DNA from: a virus
Reading direction: 5' to 3' (one strand)
Length of the DNA stretch: 64,000 nucleotides
Virus record (IMG/VR): IMGVR_UViG_3300031962_000001
Coordinates: 28,915 to 92,914 of that record
The notes under the pieces were generated by a model that worked only from the letters and a program-made list of their open reading frames with translations, made no database searches and had not been told where the DNA came from. Positions 7,530 to 17,162 of this stretch are shown here, in pieces (positions within the stretch are counted from its first letter, which is position 1; each line of letters opens with the position of its first letter). The translations under genes were made by a program, and so were the position numbers.

Positions 7530-10500
7530 TGCCAGCGGTATATGTCAGCTCGAATGTCAGTGGAGTTTCTGCTACTACTAGCGGAACGCTGAACTATGGA
7601 ACGCTGGCTTCTGGGCAGACCATATTTCTGCAGATAGCTGCCTACGGTTCAGGAAACGTTCCAAGCTCTGTCACGGACGATAAGGGCAATACATACGTTC
7701 AGCTCTATACGCAGAATTTCTCCACTTCTTTCCTTGGCGGTCTTGGCGGAACGATAACTCTCTACTACGCCACCGTAAAGACAGCGGGAAATACGACCGT
7801 CACTGTAAACTTCGCAAGCTCCACGACTTGGGCAATGAACGCGATCTGGTACTTGGGGTTCAACACTACTCCATTCACGTTAGAAACTTCAGCGTCTGCT
7901 GGCGGCACTGGCACTGCACCAAATTCTGGCGCGACTCCCTCGAACGCGACAGCTGGCGATCTGCTGCTCGGTCTTGGAATGACCGATATCGCCATAGGAA
8001 ATTTCTCAAACTTCTACTCAGCTCAGGGTGCTGGTTACAGTGGTTCCTTCAGCGATTCTTCAGGAAATAACGTAAGCAGTATACAAGAATTCCAGAACGC
8101 TGCTTCCACTACGACATATTCTGCGACGGCAACTCTTCAGAGCAGCGCAAATTGGGTGATGGCAGTCGTAGCGATCAAGCAGACGGCTTCAGTGCCTACG
8201 TTTGTGAGAGGCTACGGAACAGTCCACAGTGCTGGAGCTGGTTCTTTGGGATTGACCGGCGTCACGCTGTCCGTTGGCGATCTGGGCATCGTCTGCGTGA
8301 AATGGGTTGGCACACAGACCATCAGCACGGTCGCAGACAATCTTGGTGGCAACGTTTGGATAGCTGTTCCAAATTCCTATCAGACGGGAGCTGGAAATTT
8401 CAGCAGTCAGCTTTGGTATTGCGCCAAGATAGCCACTGGTGGAACAGCCACCATCACCGTCACTTGGTCTGCTACTACAGGGAGCATGGATATAGGTGGA
8501 GCCGAATTCACGGCTTCCACTATAGACATATCCTCGTCTTCGCAGCTTGCCTCGTCTAACAATATCACCATATCTGCGACCCCTACGAGTGCTAGCGAAA
8601 TGCTCTACGCTTTCTTCGTAGGAGGAGCTAGTACTCCTAGCATTTTAGCTTCTGGATTCACCAGTGCCGGAGCGGCTGGCAGTTTCAGCACTCAGGGATA
8701 CATGGCGGCAGGACCAACTGGGATATCTTATCCTGCGACCGCCACTCAAACCGCTCCTTCTCTTTTCTTTGCTGCGATAGTCGCTTTGGGACCGTCTTCT
8801 AACAGCAAGACCTGGAATACAGATTGCTACGTCTTTCCATTCTATAATTCCAAGAATTGGAACACAGATTGCTTCGTGACCGTTCCTCAGCGAAGCTGGA
8901 ACGTAGACTGTTACGTCGCTAATCCGTCTGCTATCACTGTCGCTTTGACTTACGTCAGCCTAGCTGGTCAGATCCTCTTCAAGATTAACGTTCCTAATGG
9001 CTTTATTGGGTTGAAGGGAACACTCAATCAGCCGGTCCTGACGTACGTCGGACTCGCGGCTACGATAAAGACTCAGAAGCTCCCAGCCAGTTTTACAGGT
9101 CTGGCAGGTACGATCAAGATCAAGCCTACTCCAAGCTACACAAGCTTGAAGGGCACGATCAACAATCCTACGCTCAAATCGTGGAACTCGGACTGCTTCG
9201 TTGTCGTTCCTGCCAGAATCTATGTTTCACTGGCTGGCACCATCGTACAGAAGCTGACGCCGACTGGTCCTCCTGTTCCTACTGGAGCGTTTCCAGATTC
9301 TTCTTACGTAGGATTGAGAGCTACGATTCTGAGTGGAGGGTCTGGTTCTATCCAGATGCCGGGTTCTGGATATACGACAGCAGACGATTGGTATTCTTCT
9401 GTAGACGCTGGCGCTTCCTACAAGTCTGGCTCTGTATTCAATCTGTCCGGTGCTAATCTTCCCGCTGGTGGAATCAATCTAGTCGTGACGGCATTCACTG
9501 GCGGAGTAACGAGCTTCCAGACTCGCACGAGAAACTGGCTGCGCAGAGTAGACGCTGCGAATAGTGGCATCGTCACCAACACTCAGACCAATGTGCATAC
9601 TCTGCCGAATGGTGCCGTCATCACTACGACTACAGTCACTACGCAGAACAAGGACGTATTGACTACGACCGTGACGACTCAGAGCAGTGCGACGCCTACC
9701 AGAACCAGCACCGTCATCACTGAGAAGAGCGTCGGTGGCCAGACTACCGTCCGTGAAATAGACACTACGACTATAAACGGCATCGTGACGAATGTAGAAA
9801 AGAAAAACGTCTTTTCGGTGCCGCCGACGTATGACAATCCACAGCCACTGAAAGTCACGACGCTGGACGGCGTAATTCATTACCAGTTTTTCTCGGCCAT
9901 CAACGCTGAATGGGCTGGCGGCGAGCAGGAAGGCGTAACGAATATCCAGACTCAGGTGCAGATAGTTCCCGGCACTTTGAACAATTCTACTACGGACGCC
10001 TTCGGCAATCCTATTCTGTCCAGAGTCACGACCAGCACTGCTACGACTCCAGATGGCAAGATCATTACTACCACTACGACAGAGACTGGCAGTTCTACGG
10101 CGAAGGACTTTGGCACTACGACCGTAGACACGATCAATCAGTTCAATGGCGTCCAGAAGACCGTCGTTACCAAGACGACATATCCTGATGGGTCTGTGGT
10201 GACTAGCAACAAGACAACCAATTTGCTTACAGGTGATAGCACAGAAACAGACACCGAAACGGTCACCGACGAATATGGGCAGGTAACGACGACTGTCACG
10301 TCTATCGACACCAAGACATTTGCAGACCCGACCACTGGCATCGAAAGACAGACAGTTACTAAGACGGTCGCCGTCACGAAAGGCGGAGTCACTACCATAG
10401 ACACTACTGTCGTTACGAACAACGATTTCGAGGACAGTATCGTCAGCCAAAAGGTCAAGGTCTACTTCATCCAAGAGTTCACTATCACTTGCGTTATAGA

Positions 10501-10825
10501 CGAGCTTAACTTGACAGCTCTGTCGGAGCTGAATGTTACGTTGCAGAAAAACTATACGCTGCTGGAACTGTTCGGCCAGCAATTAGGCAATGCACAATTG
10601 AGCTGGCCTCTGAGGAACACTCTCATCAACCAGTTCAATCTGGCGAATTCCAGCATCACGCCGTTCAAGCTTCAGGCTCTCGGCAAAGTCTACAATGTCA
10701 TATTCGCGCAGTCGGCTTCGGCGTTCAGGGCGAAATATATTCCTGGCACTGAGCCTCACGTCTATGAATTGCAGATGATTCTCCAATCCAGAAGCGACAT
10801 ATCTACAGGAGCGTTTGGGTTCTAG
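7529..10825 (+). CDS. Large repeat-containing distal tail / fibre protein
   Basis: 1098 residues, Thr/Ser/Val/Gly-rich, almost no Cys outside one repeat. Residues 1-~220 and ~225-420 look like two copies of a beta-sandwich-like unit. Residues ~425-600 contain two interleaved short repeats: W-N-x-D-C-[YF]-V (four copies) and Y-V-x-L-x-[GA]-T-I (about seven copies). Residues ~690-960 are T-T-V-rich, like fibre shafts. The last 130 residues are a normal mixed domain, perhaps the baseplate attachment. Likely a receptor-facing tail protein; the exact role is unknown. Confidence 0.65.
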   Translation: MPAVYVSSNVSGVSATTSGTLNYGTLASGQTIFLQIAAYGSGNVPSSVTDDKGNTYVQLYTQNFSTSFLGGLGGTITLYYATVKTAGNTTVTVNFASSTTWAMNAIWYLGFNTTPFTLETSASAGGTGTAPNSGATPSNATAGDLLLGLGMTDIAIGNFSNFYSAQGAGYSGSFSDSSGNNVSSIQEFQNAASTTTYSATATLQSSANWVMAVVAIKQTASVPTFVRGYGTVHSAGAGSLGLTGVTLSVGDLGIVCVKWVGTQTISTVADNLGGNVWIAVPNSYQTGAGNFSSQLWYCAKIATGGTATITVTWSATTGSMDIGGAEFTASTIDISSSSQLASSNNITISATPTSASEMLYAFFVGGASTPSILASGFTSAGAAGSFSTQGYMAAGPTGISYPATATQTAPSLFFAAIVALGPSSNSKTWNTDCYVFPFYNSKNWNTDCFVTVPQRSWNVDCYVANPSAITVALTYVSLAGQILFKINVPNGFIGLKGTLNQPVLTYVGLAATIKTQKLPASFTGLAGTIKIKPTPSYTSLKGTINNPTLKSWNSDCFVVVPARIYVSLAGTIVQKLTPTGPPVPTGAFPDSSYVGLRATILSGGSGSIQMPGSGYTTADDWYSSVDAGASYKSGSVFNLSGANLPAGGINLVVTAFTGGVTSFQTRTRNWLRRVDAANSGIVTNTQTNVHTLPNGAVITTTTVTTQNKDVLTTTVTTQSSATPTRTSTVITEKSVGGQTTVREIDTTTINGIVTNVEKKNVFSVPPTYDNPQPLKVTTLDGVIHYQFFSAINAEWAGGEQEGVTNIQTQVQIVPGTLNNSTTDAFGNPILSRVTTSTATTPDGKIITTTTTETGSSTAKDFGTTTVDTINQFNGVQKTVVTKTTYPDGSVVTSNKTTNLLTGDSTETDTETVTDEYGQVTTTVTSIDTKTFADPTTGIERQTVTKTVAVTKGGVTTIDTTVVTNNDFEDSIVSQKVKVYFIQEFTITCVIDELNLTALSELNVTLQKNYTLLELFGQQLGNAQLSWPLRNTLINQFNLANSSITPFKLQALGKVYNVIFAQSASAFRAKYIPGTEPHVYELQMILQSRSDISTGAFGF
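8810..9335 (+). repeat. Interleaved coding repeats inside the fibre-like gene
   Basis: Two degenerate coding repeats alternate here. W-N-[TVS]-D-C-[YF]-V begins at about residues 429, 441, 453 and 550. Y/F-[VTI]-[SG]-L-[AKR]-[GA]-[TQ]-I recurs about seven times between residues ~475 and 600. Codons differ between copies, so the conservation is at the protein level. Confidence 0.7.
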
Positions 10826-10826
10826 C

Positions 10827-12506
10827 ATGGGAACTGGATTCCAACCTGCCATCTTTTCAGCGGCATCAGAAAATATATTGCTATCCAGTCTGTCTTCTCT
10901 GATGCCGGGAAGCACTATCTTTACAGAAGCCAACGTAGTAGCCATGACGCTGTCCTATACCGCTACGGGAGGCAGCTTCTCTATTTCATTGCTGAAGGAT
11001 ACCATAGCGCCGTCAAAGATACTTGAAGACATGCTGATAGGACTGCCGTTCGGCAGAACAGGAATCGTCAAGTCTGTATCTAGTGGCTGGAGCACTGGTG
11101 GGATGGTGGATATCCTTTCTGGCCCAGCTCTCACCCTCAATGGCACTGCGCAGACGGCCGCTCAGACTCCTCCAGACGTGCCGAACGTTGGCCCAGTTTA
11201 CGTCTCTCTAGCTGTTCTTGCCAATCAGGTTCTGTATGGATATGGTGGTGGGGGTATAATCGGTGGCACTGGACTTGGATATGGCAATGTCGTAGAATGG
11301 GCGATGCTGGTTCCGTTCATCAAGCACTTCGCGTTCAGAGGACAAGCTCTGGCTGGCTTGCAGCAAATCGCTTCGATCATGCTGGCAGACCTGATCGTCA
11401 GGAAAGACGGCTATCATTTCGTCAACGCTGGAGCCTATCCGAACGTCTCCAAGAAAATAACCATTTCACAGACAGACGTCATCAATGCCAATCAAGCCAT
11501 GGACTATTCTTCAGACGTGGCTTCCATACTTAATCCAACGCTGCTTCTCATCAACACTGGCCTCCCGCAACAATTCGTCTACGACTACGTTCACGCGCAG
11601 AAGCAGCCAAAGTTCACGGTTTCTGCAGGAGCGCCCAGCACTCTAGGAGCTACGGATTTCATACCGATACCGGATGGTTGGCTTGTAGATGGCAATTACG
11701 AAGAATGGACTCCGGCTAATCCTAGCGATCTTACCAATCCTAATGCTAGCGTCACAAATGGTAGATACTGGAAACAGTTCCCTTCTCCCACCAATCCAAA
11801 TATGATGAGAGGCATCACAAACTTCACGCGTCTGGTGAAGCAGATAGTGATACCAGGAAATGTGTCTTCTTTCATTGGCTCGCCAATTACTGGATTGACC
11901 AAACAGGGAGGGCCATTTGAATTCGCTTTCAACGATTACACTTCGAACCAGGGGATCTATGGACTAGACTCTAGTAGCAGTGCGACTGGCGTCACATTGT
12001 TTGACATCATAAGTCACCAGTTTCTTACGTTTCCAAATGCTATAGTGCTAATACCTCAGGGCGGTGGCACAAGCGGTGATGCGGCTTCTAGTTTCTACAG
12101 CATCACGATGGAACAGTGGACATTCCCGTTAGTGAACCCTCAAACTTTTACGCTTGGCACTCCACTGCCTCCTTCCAATGTCGCCATCGTGACACCGAAC
12201 TCCAATATCCAGAACGGGCAGAATGGATACTGGTTGTTGTATCTCTACAACTACCAAAAGCTCAATTCGCCGAGACTTAGAACATCGGTCGCCGCCGTCT
12301 ACAGAAATACGCTGCCTGAAGTCGGAGATCATCTGTTCGTGAACGGTTTGACGTACGCAGATTGTGGCAGAATCCAGACAGTGAACGTCAGCTTCTCCAG
12401 GACCGGCGGAGTGGTGCTCAACCTGACCGCTGAGCTCTATCAAGCCAAGAAAGGAAAATGGTCTCTCAGTCCTGGCGGAGCCGTAATTGGCGGCGGATTG
12501 CCGTAG
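10827..12506 (+). CDS. Baseplate/tail hub-like protein
   Basis: 559 residues from the ATG at 10827, one base after the previous TAG; an in-frame TTG at 10815 would add four residues but overlaps the upstream stop. Beta-rich, with FSISLLKDTIAPSKILEDML near the N terminus and a C-terminal segment resembling hub or late-control proteins (GDHLFVNGLTYADCGRIQTV). It is followed by two proteins with related N-termini. Position and size suggest the distal tail hub. No enzyme motif was seen. Confidence 0.5.
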   Translation: MGTGFQPAIFSAASENILLSSLSSLMPGSTIFTEANVVAMTLSYTATGGSFSISLLKDTIAPSKILEDMLIGLPFGRTGIVKSVSSGWSTGGMVDILSGPALTLNGTAQTAAQTPPDVPNVGPVYVSLAVLANQVLYGYGGGGIIGGTGLGYGNVVEWAMLVPFIKHFAFRGQALAGLQQIASIMLADLIVRKDGYHFVNAGAYPNVSKKITISQTDVINANQAMDYSSDVASILNPTLLLINTGLPQQFVYDYVHAQKQPKFTVSAGAPSTLGATDFIPIPDGWLVDGNYEEWTPANPSDLTNPNASVTNGRYWKQFPSPTNPNMMRGITNFTRLVKQIVIPGNVSSFIGSPITGLTKQGGPFEFAFNDYTSNQGIYGLDSSSSATGVTLFDIISHQFLTFPNAIVLIPQGGGTSGDAASSFYSITMEQWTFPLVNPQTFTLGTPLPPSNVAIVTPNSNIQNGQNGYWLLYLYNYQKLNSPRLRTSVAAVYRNTLPEVGDHLFVNGLTYADCGRIQTVNVSFSRTGGVVLNLTAELYQAKKGKWSLSPGGAVIGGGLP

Positions 12507-12515
12507 GAGGAAGAC

Positions 12516-12773
12516 ATGCCAGAAGGAAGCCCATTGCGTCTAGCGCTCAAACAGCTTATCCAAGAAGTACTAGACGAGAACTCAACTCAAACTACCGGAG
12601 ACTTGCAGCCAACGCAAGGAACTGTAATCAACATCAACGACGATGGTACGGTGGATGTCCAAGCATCAGATCAGACATTTTATGGAGTTGGCTATCCAGA
12701 CCCGAATGTGGTGATCGGCACGATAGTCATAGTCGTGACTGGTGACGGAGTGACGGCGGCGATACCACAATGA
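12516..12773 (+). CDS. Small OB-like tail protein, paralogue of the next gene's N terminus
   Basis: 85 residues; RBS AGGAGGAAG before ATG. PLRLALKQLIQEVL then VININDDGTVDVQ and VVIGTIVIVV parallel the next protein (PLREKFKELIRSSL, VISLNDDGTVLAA, VVIGQNVILV). The short helix plus beta-barrel pattern resembles the OB-like domains of baseplate hub proteins. The ATGA overlap suggests coupled translation with the next gene. Probably a duplicated baseplate module. Confidence 0.6.
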   Translation: MPEGSPLRLALKQLIQEVLDENSTQTTGDLQPTQGTVININDDGTVDVQASDQTFYGVGYPDPNVVIGTIVIVVTGDGVTAAIPQ

Positions 12774-14524
12774 GTGGACCTCTAAGAGAGAAATTCAAAG
12801 AACTGATACGAAGCAGTCTGTCATCTCAGGCTACTTTTGATACACCGACATACTCCCTTGCGAGCGTGATCAGTCTCAATGACGACGGAACGGTCTTAGC
12901 GGCAGATAGCAGGGGAAACCAATTCACAGCATTCCCAAAGTATCCGGTCGTGATTGGACAGAATGTCATACTGGTAAACGATGGCCAAGGAAATATCTCA
13001 GCTGTCCCCGTAGGCGCTTCAGTGCAGCCAACAGAAGTCATACATCCTCCATTTTTCAGCGGTAAGATTCAGACTCTATTCACTGGGCAAATTGGGCCTG
13101 GAGCTTTTGGAAACAATTCACTTTTTGACAATCAATTGGATATTCTAGTGCAACAGGCTGGTAGCAATAAAGTCATAGCCATTAGAGCTAGGGACATTCT
13201 GAAATCTGCCGATTACGCCGAAGCGCTCCTGGCAAGCCAAGCTGGGACTTGTTTTGTACCAATGGCAGTGTCTACCGATCACAGAACTATGGCGATAATT
13301 TATCCCGCTTATGTCTCTCATGATGGATACGGCACTCCTTTCTACGTGATATTTCTAGACATTTCTGGATTGACTGCTGGAAATGTATTAAGCGCCCCAC
13401 TCGGGATCTACGCTCCATCTGCTATCAAAATTATAAGTTACAATTCTGGTCCCTACTCTCCTGGACCATACTTGTTTCCTCTCAATCCGGCTACTGGACA
13501 ATCTCTAGCAACAGTCTTCGTCAGCAATTTTTCATTGGCGAGTCCTTCATTGGCGTATTTATTCTATTTTCATTCTATAGGATCAGAACTATTGGTCACT
13601 ATAGCTAATCTGGCTTCTGGACAGGGTTCGGACGTATTAGGACAAGCTGGCATAGATAGTTTTACTATACCAGCTTATCCGAATGGAAATTTTGTGGGCG
13701 ATTTGGTTTTCGGGCCTTTCCAGAATCCATTGGATCTCAGGTTCCTACTTAACTATGCTTGGTATCTTCCGAACTACCCGTTCCTCAGTGGCACAGACAA
13801 TGCAAATCAGATATTCTTGTCTATTGTGAATGCTGCGTTCGATGGAAATTCCTTGGGTATTCTACTTCAGTTAGATACTTCTCAACCATACCACCACACT
13901 GTTGGTCAGTTTCCAGGCTACATTGGAAGTTTTACTCCTGTCTACTCACCTAGTCCACTCGTCAGTCATACCAGTGATAGTACCAATGGCGCCATACTTC
14001 AGAACAATCTCGTACAAACTCAAAATTCCAATTCTGAGAACTTTTGGATAGGTCTATACAAACTAGACAATCACACTGGAACTCCTGCAATACTAAACAC
14101 GGCTCTTCTCTATAGGGGAATGGTCTCAAAACCACCGGGCTTAGACTACATCACATTGCCATTGGACAGCTCTATACAATCAGGCCCTCCCAGTGGTGGA
14201 ATTGCTCCTAACACTCAAAGAACCATACTTCCCACCCAGATGGCGGTGATAAATACAAAATTCTATGCGATAGACTATTCTGACTGCGATGTCTCTGGTG
14301 GAACCTACTGGCTGCCGAAACTGTATCAGTTATCAGAGTTTCAAGGTCCTCTAGGAACTACTCTCACTCTGCCAAGCATCCCATCGAAACCAGCGCCCAT
14401 CCTAAGAAATATCAGCCCCGGATTTGTAGACCAAGACGCTATCAGACTATTTTCTAAATCTATAGACGGAACAGGATTGTATCAGTATTTGAACATATTC
14501 AAGATGGAAATGGCAAAACCATAA
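12770..14524 (+). CDS. Tail tip / receptor-binding candidate with OB-like N domain
   Basis: 584 residues. Residues 1-~90 repeat the domain of the 85-residue upstream protein. The remaining ~490 residues are beta-rich with many short Gly/Pro/Asn turns, suggestive of a beta-propeller or similar receptor-facing domain, but no blade repeat is clear. Last large gene of the tail operon, just before the holin-like gene, a common slot for adhesins. Function inferred from position and composition. Confidence 0.5.
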   Translation: MSGPLREKFKELIRSSLSSQATFDTPTYSLASVISLNDDGTVLAADSRGNQFTAFPKYPVVIGQNVILVNDGQGNISAVPVGASVQPTEVIHPPFFSGKIQTLFTGQIGPGAFGNNSLFDNQLDILVQQAGSNKVIAIRARDILKSADYAEALLASQAGTCFVPMAVSTDHRTMAIIYPAYVSHDGYGTPFYVIFLDISGLTAGNVLSAPLGIYAPSAIKIISYNSGPYSPGPYLFPLNPATGQSLATVFVSNFSLASPSLAYLFYFHSIGSELLVTIANLASGQGSDVLGQAGIDSFTIPAYPNGNFVGDLVFGPFQNPLDLRFLLNYAWYLPNYPFLSGTDNANQIFLSIVNAAFDGNSLGILLQLDTSQPYHHTVGQFPGYIGSFTPVYSPSPLVSHTSDSTNGAILQNNLVQTQNSNSENFWIGLYKLDNHTGTPAILNTALLYRGMVSKPPGLDYITLPLDSSIQSGPPSGGIAPNTQRTILPTQMAVINTKFYAIDYSDCDVSGGTYWLPKLYQLSEFQGPLGTTLTLPSIPSKPAPILRNISPGFVDQDAIRLFSKSIDGTGLYQYLNIFKMEMAKP

Positions 14525-14533
14525 GGAGGCAGT

Positions 14534-14953
14534 ATGAACAATCAGACAGCACAACAATTAGTAGCACTCATTTCACAGTATTTTTCAAGTGGAACGCTGG
14601 CGGTCGTTATTGTCGCTGTAGTTCAATGGATTAAAGACAGTCCGCTTTTCCCGAAGATTACTCAAGACACGACAAGAATCAATCAGGTTCTTGGAGCGGT
14701 GCTCGCATTCTTTGCTTCTGTAGGCGTTTCGTGGGGTGTGACCGGACATGTCGTATCGATAACATTCGACTATATTATCGTGCTCCACGGATTATGGCAT
14801 TGGGTTCAACAGCTGGCTCTTCAGCATTTCGTCTATCATGGGTTCCTGAAACCGACAATCCTGCAGAAACAGCTCTTAGATAAAGTGACACCAGCGTCTA
14901 ATCCTCCTGTTTCTCCTGCTCCAGCTCCGACCAACTTGAAAACTAATCGCTAG
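14534..14953 (+). CDS. Holin-like membrane protein
   Basis: 139 residues with three likely membrane segments: about residues 18-36 (SGTLAVVIVAVVQWI), 50-68 (VLGAVLAFFASVGVSWGV) and 72-90. The C-terminal tail is P/A-rich and polar. Strong RBS (AAGGAGGC). Size, topology and place at the end of the late tail operon fit a holin that permeabilises the inner membrane for lysis. The nearest peptidoglycan enzyme in the window is the M15 peptidase at 623. Other small phage membrane proteins could look the same. Confidence 0.6.
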   Translation: MNNQTAQQLVALISQYFSSGTLAVVIVAVVQWIKDSPLFPKITQDTTRINQVLGAVLAFFASVGVSWGVTGHVVSITFDYIIVLHGLWHWVQQLALQHFVYHGFLKPTILQKQLLDKVTPASNPPVSPAPAPTNLKTNR

Positions 14954-14984
14954 GGAGCTCCTAGGAACGTTTTAGAAATTCCCA

Positions 14985-15010
14985 GCCTTACCCTACGTAG
15001 GAAAATTTAT
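14985..15010 (+). repeat. Intergenic repeat with CCTACGTAGG palindrome, copy 1
   Basis: Contains CCTTACCCTACGTAGGAAAA followed by T-T-T-A-T. The same 20 bases recur at 61191-61210, also between genes. GAAATT lies a few bases upstream in both copies. The 10-bp palindrome suggests a dimeric protein site or a regulatory element. The rest of the 14954-15158 gap holds no gene that I can support. Confidence 0.6.
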
Positions 15011-15120
15011 TCTGCGCCAGTGGCCGCTGGTATCGTGGCAAAGTCCATTCTGGATTGCGATTTCCGCCGCCTAGGACGGCTTAAACCGGGCCTAGGGAAC
15101 TCCTCGTCTGGTGAAGAAAA

Positions 15121-15158
15121 CCTCTCCAGTCGTGTTTCATAGTAGTAGGGAGAGGTAG
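15121..15158 (+). promoter_or_regulatory. TCGTGTTTCATA promoter-like motif with RBS-pairing arms
   Basis: TCGTGTTTCATA begins at 15130, one of five strong copies placed 25-30 nt before a start codon. Here CCTCTCC (15121-15127) is the exact complement of the RBS region GGAGAGG (15149-15155). A transcript starting upstream could hide the RBS, while one starting inside the motif could not. Confidence 0.55.
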
Positions 15159-15485
15159 ATGCTAGAAAACAGGGAAGTTCCAATCAGCAAGCTGACCACT
15201 GGGCAGGACTTCACGCTCGTGCTGAACGCCACTAGCAAAAGACGCATCAAAGGCCGATTAGTAGACCTCAGCTCTTGCAGCGCCACAGTGATTCTGGACA
15301 ATACTCTCAGTGAAAAGCTTCACTGGTCTACCAACAAGAGGCTTCACTGGTCCGTGAATACTCCCGTGATTCCTGGCAATAACATCAGAAAGAGATTCCC
15401 CAGAACTCCTGAGCGGTTCCCACGATCTCCGGTTTACAGATATCCGAGACTGCGAAAAGGCGAAGTGATGAGGTATCCACGATGA
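15159..15485 (+). CDS. Small basic protein with four R-[FY]-P-R tags
   Basis: 108 residues. Residues 1-~70 are an unrecognised small domain with an internal near-repeat (KLHWSTNKRLHWSVN). The last 32 residues carry RFPRT, RFPRS, RYPRL and a terminal RYPR, the highest tag count in the window (15393-15482). The protein ends exactly on the tag, and the helicase starts at the overlapping ATGA. It may be a helicase partner or DNA-binding accessory protein; that is inferred from operon position only. Confidence 0.65.
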   Translation: MLENREVPISKLTTGQDFTLVLNATSKRRIKGRLVDLSSCSATVILDNTLSEKLHWSTNKRLHWSVNTPVIPGNNIRKRFPRTPERFPRSPVYRYPRLRKGEVMRYPR

Positions 15486-16966
15486 TTCGCCTGTACGCTT
15501 ACGATTCGCAGACGTTCTTTGAAGGAAAGAAATACGAGCTAGAAGAGCTATACCAGTTTCTGCGTATCGAAGACAAGAACCAGTTCTGGAAGGCGCGGTA
15601 TCTTCTCAAGAAATTCGCGTATTTCAGAAGCGTCGAAGACGAAGCTAAGCGAAGCAAAGAAATCGAAAAAATCCATGAACAAGCCAAATGGATGAAATTC
15701 TACGATGGGCGCTCCAAGTCGTTCTTGTCAGGATTGCTGCCAAGAGTCTTAAAGCAGCTTAAGAAAAACGATATCCGATTCAAACTTGAAGACAACAGAA
15801 CCAAATTCGACAAGGAATTCAAGCCTATAAAGAAATTCAGCTTCGATGTAGAATTCCGTCCAGAGCAAGTCGTGGCTGTGAACGCCGCTCTGAAACGCAA
15901 GCGAGGAATTCTACACTGTGCGACAAATGCTGGCAAGACGGCGATGGCGGCAGCTATAATCACGGAATACGAAAAGCTCTTTGGTATGCCAAAAGTCCTG
16001 TATCTTGTCCACAGAGTTCAGCTTGTCAATCAGACCGCTAAGAGGTTCAAGGAATATTTCGATATTCCGGTAGAAACCATCGGCGCTGGAAAGAAGAAGA
16101 TTCCTAAGACTGGCGTTTTGTCTGCTACAGTCCAGACTGCGAGCAAGCTGCTTGACGAGGATGACAGGTTTGACAAATTTCTGGAAAATTGCAACATCAT
16201 GTTCATCGACGAGTTTCATACGAACAAGGCGAGGCTCTGCACAGAGATTGCGAAAGCCTGTTTCGCTCCGATGCGCTTCGGTCTATCAGGCACGATAGAT
16301 GAAGACAACATGGTCAAGATGATGCACTACAAGGGAATCACTGGGCCAATCGTAGCGAGAGTCAGCAATGAGGAGCTCGTAAATCTAGGAAGATCTGCTA
16401 GACCGATAGCGAGGTTCGTAGAAGTGGACGCTCCGACAGTACCGAAGAGCCTGAAATACACTGGAGCTTATAGATTCGGTATCGTGCGCAACGAAGTGCG
16501 AAATTCATTAGTGCTAAGCGAGGTGCTTGGCCATCTTGACAAGGAACGCTCGGTTCTAGTCACTGTCGCCAGAATCAAGCATGGCATTATCCTGAAGAAA
16601 TTGCTGGAATCTAAGATAGACGTGCCAGTAAAATTCTTATCTGGAAGCACGCCGATACCAGTCAGGAATAAAGTGATAGGTAAATTCAGGAAAGGGAAAG
16701 TTTCAGTGCTGATTGCAAGCCCAATCTTTGACACAGGCGTCGATATTCCAGAAATAGACAGCTGGGTCAATGCGGCCGGAGGCAAAGGCTGGGAGCTAGT
16801 CTTGCAGAGGCTTGGCAGAGTCTTGCGCAAGAAGAAAGGAGAGAATCGAGTCTACATTTCGGACTTCGTCGATAAGCACAATCGGTATTTGATGAAACAC
16901 TCGCTGGCGAGAATCGAGCACTATCAGAAGGAAAAGATTGTAGAAATAGAAATCGTCGGAGACTAA
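15482..16966 (+). CDS. SF2 DEAD/H-box helicase (UvsW-like)
   Basis: 494 residues. Walker A variant ATNAGKT at 147-153, DEFH box at 243-246, motif III-like LSGT, and QRLGRVLRKK (motif VI) near 440. The N-terminal ~120 residues form a separate domain, as in T4 UvsW or T5 D10. Such enzymes unwind recombination or R-loop intermediates during phage replication. Translationally coupled to the tagged small protein upstream and followed by a zinc-ribbon protein. The ATP-binding and arginine-finger residues appear intact. Confidence 0.9.
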   Translation: MIRLYAYDSQTFFEGKKYELEELYQFLRIEDKNQFWKARYLLKKFAYFRSVEDEAKRSKEIEKIHEQAKWMKFYDGRSKSFLSGLLPRVLKQLKKNDIRFKLEDNRTKFDKEFKPIKKFSFDVEFRPEQVVAVNAALKRKRGILHCATNAGKTAMAAAIITEYEKLFGMPKVLYLVHRVQLVNQTAKRFKEYFDIPVETIGAGKKKIPKTGVLSATVQTASKLLDEDDRFDKFLENCNIMFIDEFHTNKARLCTEIAKACFAPMRFGLSGTIDEDNMVKMMHYKGITGPIVARVSNEELVNLGRSARPIARFVEVDAPTVPKSLKYTGAYRFGIVRNEVRNSLVLSEVLGHLDKERSVLVTVARIKHGIILKKLLESKIDVPVKFLSGSTPIPVRNKVIGKFRKGKVSVLIASPIFDTGVDIPEIDSWVNAAGGKGWELVLQRLGRVLRKKKGENRVYISDFVDKHNRYLMKHSLARIEHYQKEKIVEIEIVGD

Positions 16967-16967
16967 G

Positions 16968-17153
16968 ATGCTTAAAGTCTGTCAGTTTTGCAAGTATCCG
17001 TTCGTGAGTCCTGTCATCATCAAGGACAAGATATACGAAGACGGAACGCACTATCAGCAAATCTCGTGCCGAATGTGCGGAGCGACTGTCGAAGTGACGA
17101 TGAAAATTTTGCATGGGCCAGTCAGGAAGATAGAACCAAACAGCAGCACCTAG
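16968..17153 (+). CDS. Small zinc-ribbon protein
   Basis: 61 residues with CQFC at residues 5-8 and CRMC at residues 33-36, a four-cysteine zinc ribbon. It starts one base after the helicase stop, so it is probably co-translated. It may help bind nucleic acid beside the helicase. No closer family recognised. Confidence 0.65.
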   Translation: MLKVCQFCKYPFVSPVIIKDKIYEDGTHYQQISCRMCGATVEVTMKILHGPVRKIEPNSST

Positions 17154-17162
17154 GAGGAAGAA

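Noticed and set aside
9479-10582. A 367-codon minus-strand frame opposite the fibre gene
   Set aside because: Low-complexity antisense of Thr/Val codons; no start context; all other genes are on the + strand.
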